Of a stretch of DNA of 7,821 bases, positions 1 through 7,533 are shown piece by piece. The DNA comes from Methylomarinum sp. (GTDB taxonomy: Bacteria; Pseudomonadota; Gammaproteobacteria; Methylococcales; Methylomonadaceae): contig WTAG01000306.1 in NCBI GenBank assembly GCA_013139755.1, positions 1 to 7,821 on the forward strand, read 5' to 3'. Under the pieces are notes generated by a model. It worked only from the letters and a program-made list of their open reading frames with translations, was not told the DNA's origin and did no database searches. The translations under genes and the position numbers were made by a program. Positions within the stretch are counted from its first letter, which is position 1, and every line of letters begins with the position of its first letter.

Positions 1-15
1 CTTTGCAAAACGATT

Positions 16-432
16 TTACATGCTGTTAGTGATTACTGAATTAAGTATTAAAGTCTTGGTCTTTTCAATAGCTTGTTCTGTATAAGGTATAGCGTCATAT
101 TTACCCCAGACAGGTGCAGGCCAGGCAATATCATTTTTATAACGTACGATATGATGAATATGCAGTTGAGGAACCATGTTGCCAATAGCCGCAATATTCA
201 TTTTGTCTGCTTTATATATTTCAGCCAGGTTCTTGGCAAGAAAGCTTGATTCTTGCTGTAATTGCTGTTGTTCTTGTTCTGATAATTGATAGATTTCACT
301 AATATCCTTTCTTTCAGGAACCAATACAAACCACGGGTATTGACTGTCGTTAATTAATAAAAGCCTAGATAAATTGAACCGCCCGAGTTCGATGCTATCT
401 TGTTTAAGGCGAGGATGTAGTTGGAAAGTCAT
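16..432 (-). CDS. HIT-domain protein (histidine triad family)
   Basis: This 138-residue soluble protein belongs to the histidine triad superfamily, whose members bind nucleotides and usually hydrolyse or transfer nucleotidyl groups. The C-terminal signature is visible as Q89-L-H91-I-H93-H94-I95, followed by a conserved-looking W104-P-x-P-x-W109-G block. H91 occupies the place of the catalytic middle histidine and H93 the third. The first histidine of the classical HxHxH triad is replaced by Gln; from memory this is common in a proteobacterial HIT subgroup, so I do not read it as inactivation. The N-terminal part (around residues 22-40, with a PWFVLVPER stretch) fits the usual HIT beta-sheet. 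There is no signal peptide, so it is probably cytoplasmic. The length is normal for a single-domain HIT protein. It is transcribed divergently from the membrane-protein gene. No clear Shine-Dalgarno precedes the ATG. The natural substrate is unknown. Confidence 0.9.
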   Translation of the reverse strand: MTFQLHPRLKQDSIELGRFNLSRLLLINDSQYPWFVLVPERKDISEIYQLSEQEQQQLQQESSFLAKNLAEIYKADKMNIAAIGNMVPQLHIHHIVRYKNDIAWPAPVWGKYDAIPYTEQAIEKTKTLILNSVITNSM

Positions 433-461
433 AGTTGTTTGTGTTGTACTTAAAGTTACTA

Positions 462-490
462 ACTATAAATAATAATAATAAAAAAGCCAA
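462..490 (-). promoter_or_regulatory. Putative sigma70-type promoter for the HIT gene
   Basis: Read on the minus strand, TTGGCT (490 to 485) matches 4 of 6 bases of the -35 consensus. TATAGT (467 to 462) matches 5 of 6 bases of the -10 consensus. The spacer is 17 bp, the preferred length. Transcription would start near 455, leaving a leader of about 23 nt before the ATG at 432. It is a pattern match in AT-rich DNA, so moderate confidence only. Confidence 0.5.
468..479 (+). repeat. Short AAT trinucleotide run (4 units)
   Basis: Four perfect AAT units are followed by an A-tract (480-485). The run and most of the A-tract make up the 17-bp spacer of the putative minus-strand promoter, and lie just upstream of the plus-strand gene starting at 497. 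Four units is short and could occur by chance in AT-rich DNA. Confidence 0.6.
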
Positions 491-496
491 GATCTT

Positions 497-1543
497 ATGA
501 ATGCTGCCACTATTGCTGCTCAACCAGCACAACCAGAAAACAAATTAGCCGTCTCTTTTAAGTTAATACTCGGCTTGTACTCAATAATGCCGCTTTGTTT
601 TTTAGTCTATTTGGCAGATGAATTCCTTTGGGGAAACTATTTGCAATCGGTTTTACCGAGTAGTCCCACTCATTTTTTACTATTTCAGATTTTATTCGGT
701 ACGCCTCACATTATCGCCAGCGCTATACTATTAAGCAGTAATACAGAATATCTACAGTTTTTTAAGTTAAAACTGATAGTGATGACAGTGTTGATTATTA
801 TGGTGTTTGGCGTAGGGAGTTTATTTATCCCTTATAAGGTGTTGTACATCGCTACTGCATGCTGGACTGTTTATCATGTGTTTAAGCAACAACATGGAAT
901 AGGTAAAGGGGTTTGTCGCTTGCCGAAGTGGGCTTTTTACTGGTTGTTGTGGCTAAGTGTCAGTGCAGGTATTTTTATTTATATGGGAATATTTCTAAAA
1001 GACAGCTTAGAACCTGTACATGTTGACTGGATAAAACTTATCTCGGCTGTATTAACTGTAGGGTTGGTTTTAAGCTCAATCTTATGCCAAAGATATGTTT
1101 CAACACGATTTGGAAAATACTTTTTGTGGTCAAATACACTGCTGATAGTGAGTAGTTTTTATTTCTATATACAGCAGTATTATTTTCTGGCGATATTGGT
1201 TCCACGCCTGGTGCATGATGCAACAGCCTATGTTTTTTATGTAGCACATGATTACAACAAGCATCATGATATGCCGCAAAATAGAATCTACCAATATGCC
1301 AAAAAATGTAATCTACATGTCTTTTTAGTATTGCCTATATTGTCTTTTTCTTTGACTTATCTGTTACAAGCTTATGGTGATGATTTGGTTAATCTCATCA
1401 CCCAATTCTTTTTTAGCACAGAAATCTACAAAGCCATAACCTTGGGGTTAATAGGCTACTTGTCCTTAATGCACTATTATATGGAAGCCTTCACCTGGCA
1501 GGCAGGTTCACCATTAAGACGCTATATTCGGTTTTCAAAATAG
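497..1543 (+). CDS. Histidine-rich polytopic membrane protein, function unknown
   Basis: I do not recognise this 348-residue protein with confidence. It is an integral membrane protein with roughly 8-10 hydrophobic segments, at about residues 19-40, 60-79, 91-112, 114-129, 145-166, 178-197, 208-224, 228-250, 273-291 and 312-330. It has no cleavable signal peptide; a hydrophilic N-terminus of about 16 residues precedes the first segment. Histidines cluster in or next to the hydrophobic segments: T69-P-H71, Y126-H127 with Q131-Q-H133-G, H240-D241, A250-H251-D252, H256-H257 and M325-H326, the last followed by an aromatic stretch and P339-L-R-R. This recalls membrane enzymes that bind metal through scattered histidines, such as membrane di-iron desaturases or Brp/Blh-type carotenoid cleavage enzymes. 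No complete signature of either family is visible, so that is only a hypothesis. The ATG is chosen because it gives a full first segment, although its ribosome binding site is weak. It appears monocistronic, with a 163-bp gap downstream. Confidence 0.8.
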   Translation: MNAATIAAQPAQPENKLAVSFKLILGLYSIMPLCFLVYLADEFLWGNYLQSVLPSSPTHFLLFQILFGTPHIIASAILLSSNTEYLQFFKLKLIVMTVLIIMVFGVGSLFIPYKVLYIATACWTVYHVFKQQHGIGKGVCRLPKWAFYWLLWLSVSAGIFIYMGIFLKDSLEPVHVDWIKLISAVLTVGLVLSSILCQRYVSTRFGKYFLWSNTLLIVSSFYFYIQQYYFLAILVPRLVHDATAYVFYVAHDYNKHHDMPQNRIYQYAKKCNLHVFLVLPILSFSLTYLLQAYGDDLVNLITQFFFSTEIYKAITLGLIGYLSLMHYYMEAFTWQAGSPLRRYIRFSK

Positions 1544-1706
1544 AGCTGATAATTATAGTAGCATGACAAAAAACGGTATGATTTAACCGCCTTTGTTCAA
1601 AGCAAAAATAATTAGATAAAAATAACTGCGACGGAATTTTCTTAAACATACGTTAATATACTTTGACCGGTAAAATGATTAGGTTGTTTAAGGATATTTC
1701 TATACC
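1544..1706. other. Non-coding gap upstream of the efflux operon
   Basis: These 163 bp are AT-rich and hold no plausible gene. They must contain the operon promoter if the operon is transcribed independently of the upstream gene. The best single element is TATACT at 1657-1662, 5 of 6 to a -10 consensus, but no good -35 lies at 16-18 bp. TTGACC at 1663-1668 is a fair -35 box without a matching -10. A weak AAGGA (1690-1694) lies 12 nt before the ATG at 1707, rather far for a ribosome binding site. No strong terminator hairpin is seen. Confidence 0.5.
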
Positions 1707-3140
1707 ATGAGGCTGTTTTTTTCTTTAATTTTTCTGGGTTTGTTAGTCTCTTGTGGCGTCATTCCAGATTATCGATCCCCAGCACCAGAAATTATCTCAC
1801 CACAGGCATGGAATAGTGCCGGTAACCATGCAGATACAGAGCCACAACCCTGGCTGGCCCAATTTAATAGCCCTCAATTAAACGCTTTGATTAATGAAGC
1901 ACTACGGCATAACTATGATCTTAAAGCCGCAGCGGCGCGTGTTTCTATGGCCAGAGCCATGGCGCGTATAAATGGTGCTGAGCGATTGCCACAATTTTCT
2001 GCGGGTGTAAAAGGTTCACGTTCACAGCGCAATTCAACCAGCGGTTTCAGCATTAGTAATCCGCGCAGTAATAGTTTTGGGGTGGATTTTACTTTGAGCT
2101 GGGAACTGGATGTCTGGGGAAAATTGCAGAATCGATCAGAGGCGGCGGAATATGATTTTGCCGCTGCTGAATTGGATTATAAAGCGGCTCGATTATCATT
2201 AGCGGCGGGAGTCGCTTCGTCATGGTTCAAAGTCATTGAGGCCAGTCAGCAATTGCAGCTGGCTGAAAAAAAGGTACGGACTTTTACCGAAACAGTCGAG
2301 ATTATTCATGACGGCTATGTCAGTGGTATCTTCAGCGCTCTGGATCTGCGTTTGGCAAGAGCCAATGTGGCTGCAGCAAAAAGCCAGAAGGATGCTGGAC
2401 GCATTGATTTGGATCGGGCCGTGCGTAGTCTGGAAATATTGTTGGGTCGTTATCCCGATGCCGGACTGGTTGTAGAATATCAACTGCCCAAATTAAAACA
2501 GGGGCTAACGACTGGTTTGCCCAGTACCTTGTTGCAGAGAAGACCGGATATTGTAACGGCTGAAAAAAAACTAATTGCAGCGGACCAACGTTTTACCGCC
2601 GCCTGGAAAAACCTTTTACCAAGCATTAGTTTCTCTGCCAGTGGCGGTACCAATGCCGCTCAACTAGCCGACATACTCAATTACAATACCTTGATATGGA
2701 ATATCCTCGGCAATCTGACCCAGCCGGTTTTTCAAGGTGGACGGCTGATTGCAGAAAAAGATCAGGCAGATGCACAAACGCTGGAAGCCGCAGCCAATTA
2801 CGCACAAACGATATTACAGGCCTATTTTGAAGTTGAAACGGCATTAACTGCAGAACGATTATTAAATACCCAACAGCAGGCCTTGCAAATAGCTACTGAG
2901 GAGTCGATGGAGGCAGAGCAGTTGGCACTGGAAGAATATAGCTCTGGCCTGGTTGAAATGATTACTTTGCTGGAAGCGCAGCGACGTTCTTATGATGCGC
3001 AAAGTGCTTTGTTGCAAATATCCAGTCAGCGTCTGTTAAATCGTATTGCCTTGTACCTGGCACTGGGCGGTGACCTTAAAAGCGAATTCATAATGCCAGA
3101 ACCAGAAAATAAATCATTTTTCTTCAGCCTGTTGAACTGA
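1707..3140 (+). CDS. Outer-membrane efflux lipoprotein, NodT/OprM family
   Basis: This is the outer-membrane duct of a tripartite efflux pump; family members form trimeric beta-barrels with a long periplasmic alpha-helical tunnel. The 477-residue length is typical. The N-terminus is a lipoprotein signal: M-R, a hydrophobic stretch, then the lipobox L13-V-S-C16, so C16 should be lipidated. Gly follows the Cys rather than Asp, consistent with sorting to the outer membrane. Family hallmarks include a PQLNALINEAL-type segment early in the mature protein, S131-W-E-L-D-V-W-G138, and L-L-Q-R278-R-P-D281 followed by an A-E-K-K-L helix and a LPSISFSASGG strand. The two halves show the internal duplication of outer membrane efflux proteins. 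It is the first gene of the operon, ending 14 bp before the adaptor gene. Substrates cannot be inferred, because these ducts are largely non-specific. Confidence 0.95.
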   Translation: MRLFFSLIFLGLLVSCGVIPDYRSPAPEIISPQAWNSAGNHADTEPQPWLAQFNSPQLNALINEALRHNYDLKAAAARVSMARAMARINGAERLPQFSAGVKGSRSQRNSTSGFSISNPRSNSFGVDFTLSWELDVWGKLQNRSEAAEYDFAAAELDYKAARLSLAAGVASSWFKVIEASQQLQLAEKKVRTFTETVEIIHDGYVSGIFSALDLRLARANVAAAKSQKDAGRIDLDRAVRSLEILLGRYPDAGLVVEYQLPKLKQGLTTGLPSTLLQRRPDIVTAEKKLIAADQRFTAAWKNLLPSISFSASGGTNAAQLADILNYNTLIWNILGNLTQPVFQGGRLIAEKDQADAQTLEAAANYAQTILQAYFEVETALTAERLLNTQQQALQIATEESMEAEQLALEEYSSGLVEMITLLEAQRRSYDAQSALLQISSQRLLNRIALYLALGGDLKSEFIMPEPENKSFFFSLLN

Positions 3141-3142
3141 GT

Positions 3143-3147
3143 AAGGA
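3143..3147 (+). promoter_or_regulatory. Shine-Dalgarno site supporting the GTG start of the adaptor gene
   Basis: AAGGA ends 7 nt before the GTG at 3155, immediately after the stop of the outer-membrane gene. It supports GTG as initiator: the next in-frame ATG lies within the N-terminal membrane segment and would remove the preceding basic residues. Confidence 0.75.
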
Positions 3148-3154
3148 CTGCTAC

Positions 3155-4357
3155 GTGACCCGTTTAAAAATTATCCTGCCTGTTATTGTGATGGTATTGG
3201 CTATAGCCATAAGTTATGGCTTTATAAAAAGTAAGAATAAACCCCATCACCGACAAAAATCACCTTCTGTTACCTCGGTTGAAGTGATTCAACTGGTGAA
3301 AAGCAATTTTCAGGTGTGGGTGAATTCTCAGGGTACGGTTACGCCACGTACCGAAAGCACACTGATTCCGGAAGTTTCCGGGCGCATCATTACTATTTCA
3401 CCGTTCTTTCGTGAAGGGGCATTTTTTGAGGCAGGTCAGACCTTATTACAGATTGACCCGAGTAATTACCGGATTGCTGTAACAGTGGCGCAAAGTAAAG
3501 TGGCGGAAATGAAGCTGATGTTAGCCGAGGAACAGGCAAAATCGCAACAGGCGAAAAAAAACTGGCATCGGCTGGGACAAGGCGGTGAGCCCTCTGAACT
3601 GGTTTTGCGTAAACCTCAACTGGCGGGAGCCAGAGCAGCGCTTGCAGCAGCTGAAGCGGCATTGCAACAGGTCAGACTTGATTTGCAAAGAACCCGCATT
3701 AGTGCACCTTATGCTGGCCGGGTACTGGATCAGCAGGTAGATATTGGTCAGTATGTATCCCCAGGGTCCGTGCTGGCGAAAATCTATGCCGTCGATTATG
3801 CTGAAATCCGGCTGCCGCTCAGTGATAAACAACTGCAATTTATTGATGTGCCTGAATTATATCGTGGGCAGGATCAGCAAACCTTAGATATGCCAGAAGT
3901 GATTTTAAGCACTGCGATGGGGACACAACATTATCAGTGGCAAGGGCATATAGTCCGTGCCGAGGGCGCCTATGATACGCGTAGTCGCAGATTGTCATTG
4001 GTGGCACAGGTGGATGATCCTTATGCCAAAAGAGCAGAAAACCAGCCGCCGTTGAAAGTGGGACAGTTTGTTGAAGCAAGGATCAAGGGTAAACAGTTGC
4101 AACAGGTATTTGTGGTACCTCGTTCAGCCATCAGGGATCATTCGCAATTGATGATTGTTGATGAGAAAAGTCGCTTAAATCTGCGGCCAATTAATATTAT
4201 CTGGAGCGATGCTGAACATATTGTCATCCGCCAGGGCTTAAAGGCAGGTGAATGGCTGTGTATTACCCCAATACAATATGCAGTTAACGGTTTGCAGGTG
4301 AAAGCGCTAAATAAAGGTAAAGCCATTTTTGCTGATAAAGGAGTAATCAGGCAATGA
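3155..4357 (+). CDS. Periplasmic adaptor (membrane fusion protein) of an RND efflux pump
   Basis: This 400-residue protein should link the inner-membrane pump to the outer-membrane duct. Residues 1-5 are basic and about 6-24 form one hydrophobic segment, an uncleaved anchor or signal peptide; there is no lipobox Cys, unlike AcrA-type lipoproteins. Next comes the first half of the lipoyl-like barrel-sandwich domain (about 60-107, including P-E-V-S-G-R near 72-77 and a G-x-x-L-x-x-I-D turn near 94-101). A Gln/Ala/Lys-rich helical hairpin follows (about 108-181). The second lipoyl half (about 182-212) carries the hallmark R-I-S-A-P-Y-A-G-R-V at 181-190. A beta-barrel and membrane-proximal domain (about 213-390) complete the HlyD/AcrA order. 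The hairpin is short. It uses a GTG start with a good ribosome binding site, and its stop overlaps the permease start in ATGA. Confidence 0.95.
   Translation: MTRLKIILPVIVMVLAIAISYGFIKSKNKPHHRQKSPSVTSVEVIQLVKSNFQVWVNSQGTVTPRTESTLIPEVSGRIITISPFFREGAFFEAGQTLLQIDPSNYRIAVTVAQSKVAEMKLMLAEEQAKSQQAKKNWHRLGQGGEPSELVLRKPQLAGARAALAAAEAALQQVRLDLQRTRISAPYAGRVLDQQVDIGQYVSPGSVLAKIYAVDYAEIRLPLSDKQLQFIDVPELYRGQDQQTLDMPEVILSTAMGTQHYQWQGHIVRAEGAYDTRSRRLSLVAQVDDPYAKRAENQPPLKVGQFVEARIKGKQLQQVFVVPRSAIRDHSQLMIVDEKSRLNLRPINIIWSDAEHIVIRQGLKAGEWLCITPIQYAVNGLQVKALNKGKAIFADKGVIRQ
4337..4343 (+). promoter_or_regulatory. Shine-Dalgarno site for the RND permease
   Basis: AAAGGAG lies inside the 3' end of the adaptor gene and ends 10 nt before the ATG at 4354. 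It sets the start that overlaps the adaptor stop by 4 nt (ATGA, 4354-4357), an arrangement expected to couple translation of the two proteins. Confidence 0.7.
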
Positions 4358-7300
4358 TACGCTGGTTTACATACAATGATGTTGCGGCTAATTTACTGAT
4401 GTTGCTGATTATTCTGGCTGGCTTATACGCACTGCCAACGATTCCCATGGAAGTGCTGCCACGATATGAGTCAGATGTTATCAATATCCGGATTGCCAAC
4501 CCCGGCGCCACACCCGAGGAAATGGAACGGGATGTGGTGATGCGAGTTGAAGAAGCCATTCATGATCTGGAAGGGATTAAGGAAATTATTTCTACCGCAG
4601 TAGAGGGGACTTCAACCGTTGATGTGGAAGTCGCCAGAGGCTATCAAGCCCGTGAACTGATGGATGACTTAAAAGCCAGGATTGATGCAATCAATCATTT
4701 TCCTGAAGACATTGAACGTCCTGACCTTAAGGTTGCACAGCGCAATCATGATGTTATCAGCGTGGTGCTCTCAGCCGACATGAGTGAAGCTGATTTACGC
4801 AGGCTGGGTGAAAAAGTACGAGATGATATTGCCGCATTGAATGGAATTTCCCAGGTGGAACTGACGGGCGTACGTCCTTATGAAATTGCCATCGAAGTTT
4901 CTGAACAGCAGTTGCAGCGTTATGGCCTGACCTTTGAGGAAATTGCTCGCGCTATTAACCGCAGTTCCTTAAATGTATCGACGGGTACCATTAAAAGTAA
5001 GGGCGGTGATATTCTGTTGTCATCCAGAGGCCAGGCTTATAGTCAGGAGGATTTTGAAAAAATCGTCATCCGCAGTGCGGAACACGGTATACGCCTGGTT
5101 TTAGGTGATATCGCCACAGTGACCGATGGTTTTATGGAAGGCAATCTGGCTTCAGTTTATCAGGGCAAAGCCGCGGTGATGATTGATATTACCCGCGTGG
5201 GTAATGAAAATGCCATCGCTATCGCCGATGCAGTGAAACAGTATATTAATCAGGCTCAACAAGGTCTTCCAGCCAATATCGAAATCAGTTATTGGCGAGA
5301 TCGTTCAAAGATTATTAAGGGCCGTATCAATACCTTATTGAAAAGTGCATGTCAGGGCGGCATTCTGGTGTTTTTGCTGTTAACGATTTTTTTAAGATTG
5401 TCAGTGGCGCTATGGGTATGTGTGGGTATCCCCGTGAGTTTTTTGGGCGTATTGGCAATAATGCCGTTACTGGGCGTGACAATTAACGTCAATACTGTAT
5501 TTGCCTTTATTATGGTACTGGGCGTAGTGGTTGATGATGCCATTGTGACCGGGGAAAACATATACCGGCATCTACAGCAACAAGTGGGTGACAGTGTAGA
5601 AGCCACCATTGCAGGTGTTAAAGAGGTCGCAGCCCCCGTGACTTTTGGCGTGTTGACCACCGTTGTTGCTTTTGTACCCATGCTGAGCATAGAAGGCAGA
5701 CGCGGACAAATGTTTGCTTTTATTGCACTGATAGTGATACCCGCGCTGCTGTTTTCGTTGCTGGAAACCAAGTTCATACTACCCGCTCATTTGAAACATT
5801 GTCAGCCGATTAATCGTTCATCAGCGAATAACTGGCTGGAAAAACTACAAAATGTGTGTGGTGACCAGTTGGCTCATTTTATAACGGTATATTATCGGCC
5901 GTTTATGGTGCTGGCAGTTAAGCAACGTTATTTCACAGGAGCTGTATTTTTTGGTACTAGTCTGATTATTCTCAGTCTGGTCATAGGAGGGCATATCGGT
6001 TTTACATTCTTTCCTCGTATTGAAAGCGAAGTAGCACGTGCCAAGTTGACTATGCCAGTTGGTACTCCTTATGAATTAACGGACCGTTATACCCGGCAGA
6101 TTGCCAACGCAGCACAAACGCTGCAACAACGCTATATCAATGAAGTAGATGGTAAAAGTATCATCAAAGCGGTGTATTCGGTAACCGGTCAGTCAGATCG
6201 TGGTGGTAATCCTCAACCCCAGGAAGGCCGGGTGATGTTTGAGGTTGAGCCACCGGAAAGTCGGGTTCCCAATATTCCAGTATCCCGGCTGGTTAGAGAA
6301 TGGCGAGAACAAATTGGCACTATTCCCGGAGTGGAGGATTTAAACTTTCGGGCTGAAATAGGCCATGGCGGAAGCCCCGTTGATATTCAGCTCAAGTCGA
6401 ATGATTTGCAACAACTGGAGGGTTTTGCCAAGGAAATTAAGATACGGTTGCTTAATTTTTCTGAAGTTTTTGATGTAAATGATAATTTCGAAGGCGGTAA
6501 GCAAGAGTTACGTTTAAATATTAAACCGCGGGCTGAGTTTCTGGGGTTAACGCTATCAGATCTGAGCAGACAAGTACGCCAGGCATTTTATGGACTGGAA
6601 GTGCAACGCATACAACGAAATCGTGAAGAATTGAAGGTAATGTTACGTTACCCATTATCGGATCGGCTTTCGCTTGATAATCTGGAAAGCATGTATATAC
6701 GTACACCAGAGGGTATTGAAGTGCCTTTTGCTGATGTTGCAGAATTACAGCCAGTGCATGGTTCGGCAGTGATCAGGCGTATCGATCGTAACCGGGCATT
6801 TAATATTACGGCTGATATTAATAAACGCAAAGGTAATATCAATGCCATCAGGCATGAAATAAACGGCTTTTTACAGCAACTTTCTAGCAATTATCCAGAT
6901 GTGCGATACAGTTTTGCCGGTGAAGCTAAAGAGCAAGATGAATCCTTTTCCAGTCTAGTGCTTGGTATGGTGTTCATGTTAGTCGTAGTTTATGCATTGC
7001 TGGCAATTCCTTTTGCTTCATATACGCAACCATTTATTGTCATGTCGGTCATTCCTTTCGGACTGATTGGTGCGGTTTTAGGGCATTTGATTATGGGCAT
7101 GAATCTAACCATGAATAGTGTGTTGGGAATGCTGGCATTGTCCGGTGTGGTGGTGAATGACAGTCTGGTATTGATAGACCGCTACAACCAGTTAAGAAAA
7201 AAAGGAGAATCCGTTGAGAAAGCCATTATCAATGCAGGTTGCAGTCGTTTTAGAGCAATTTTGCTGACGTCTTTGACCACCTTTGTTGGTTTGGTACCGC

Positions 7301-7464
7301 TGATTTTTGAGCAGGCCACGCAAGCGCAGTTTTTAATTCCTATGGCGGTATCTCTAGGGTTTGGCATTCTTTTTACTACCATTATTACGCTTGTTTTGGT
7401 ACCTGCCTTGTGTGTAATTTTAGAAGACGTTCATCATAGTCTGAAAAAATCAGTACTGTCGTGA
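4354..7464 (+). CDS. RND-family efflux pump permease (AcrB/HAE-like)
   Basis: This 1036-residue inner-membrane antiporter is the energy-coupled part of the pump, expected to exchange protons for amphiphilic substrates. It has the RND plan of 12 membrane segments in two repeats: TM1 near residues 9-29, a large periplasmic loop to about 325, TM2-6 to about 475, TM7 near 528-548, a second periplasmic loop to about 865, then TM8-12. TM4 carries the proton-relay pair D394-D395 followed by A-I-V and E401-N402, matching Asp407/Asp408 of AcrB. In TM10 the motif is V932-V-V-N935-D936-S-L-V-L, so the position of AcrB Lys940 is Asn and the next residue is Asp. The N-terminal V-A-A-N-L-L-M and the QAQFLIPMA motif in the C-terminal third suggest a COG0841 clade separate from AcrB itself. 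The length is close to AcrB. Metal-pump features of CusA are not evident, so a drug or amphiphile role is more likely, but the substrate is unknown. Confidence 0.95.
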   Translation: MIRWFTYNDVAANLLMLLIILAGLYALPTIPMEVLPRYESDVINIRIANPGATPEEMERDVVMRVEEAIHDLEGIKEIISTAVEGTSTVDVEVARGYQARELMDDLKARIDAINHFPEDIERPDLKVAQRNHDVISVVLSADMSEADLRRLGEKVRDDIAALNGISQVELTGVRPYEIAIEVSEQQLQRYGLTFEEIARAINRSSLNVSTGTIKSKGGDILLSSRGQAYSQEDFEKIVIRSAEHGIRLVLGDIATVTDGFMEGNLASVYQGKAAVMIDITRVGNENAIAIADAVKQYINQAQQGLPANIEISYWRDRSKIIKGRINTLLKSACQGGILVFLLLTIFLRLSVALWVCVGIPVSFLGVLAIMPLLGVTINVNTVFAFIMVLGVVVDDAIVTGENIYRHLQQQVGDSVEATIAGVKEVAAPVTFGVLTTVVAFVPMLSIEGRRGQMFAFIALIVIPALLFSLLETKFILPAHLKHCQPINRSSANNWLEKLQNVCGDQLAHFITVYYRPFMVLAVKQRYFTGAVFFGTSLIILSLVIGGHIGFTFFPRIESEVARAKLTMPVGTPYELTDRYTRQIANAAQTLQQRYINEVDGKSIIKAVYSVTGQSDRGGNPQPQEGRVMFEVEPPESRVPNIPVSRLVREWREQIGTIPGVEDLNFRAEIGHGGSPVDIQLKSNDLQQLEGFAKEIKIRLLNFSEVFDVNDNFEGGKQELRLNIKPRAEFLGLTLSDLSRQVRQAFYGLEVQRIQRNREELKVMLRYPLSDRLSLDNLESMYIRTPEGIEVPFADVAELQPVHGSAVIRRIDRNRAFNITADINKRKGNINAIRHEINGFLQQLSSNYPDVRYSFAGEAKEQDESFSSLVLGMVFMLVVVYALLAIPFASYTQPFIVMSVIPFGLIGAVLGHLIMGMNLTMNSVLGMLALSGVVVNDSLVLIDRYNQLRKKGESVEKAIINAGCSRFRAILLTSLTTFVGLVPLIFEQATQAQFLIPMAVSLGFGILFTTIITLVLVPALCVILEDVHHSLKKSVLS

Positions 7465-7533
7465 CGGTTTTGTTTGCCTATTCCGTTATAACTGTAACAG
7501 CGCTGATTTTATTAATTGAATTGGAGAAAGATC

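Noticed and set aside
464..469. TATAAA as a plus-strand -10 box for the gene at 497
   Set aside because: The only -35-like hexamer upstream (TTGTAC, 444-449) gives a 14-bp spacer and a weak match, so no plus-strand promoter is called.
1574..1589. Possible terminator hairpin (CGGT...ACCG) after the membrane-protein gene
   Set aside because: The stem is only 4 bp with an 8-nt loop, and the following T-run is broken (CCTTTGTT), so it is not credible as an intrinsic terminator.
3521..3838. Minus-strand open frame (105 codons) inside the adaptor gene
   Set aside because: It is antisense to the coiled-coil and lipoyl coding region, has no recognisable motif and is explained by the codon pattern of the real gene.
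5352..5777. Long minus-strand open frame (141 codons) inside the permease gene
   Set aside because: It lies antisense to the conserved TM2-6 region of the permease; its composition (Thr/Ser/Pro-rich, low complexity) is typical of a shadow frame, and no ribosome binding site or family signature is seen.
7465..7533. Promoter or terminator between the permease and the EF-hand gene
   Set aside because: TATAAC at 7487-7492 has no -35 partner at proper spacing. The palindrome CAGCGCTG (7498-7505) has no loop and is not followed by a clean T-tract.
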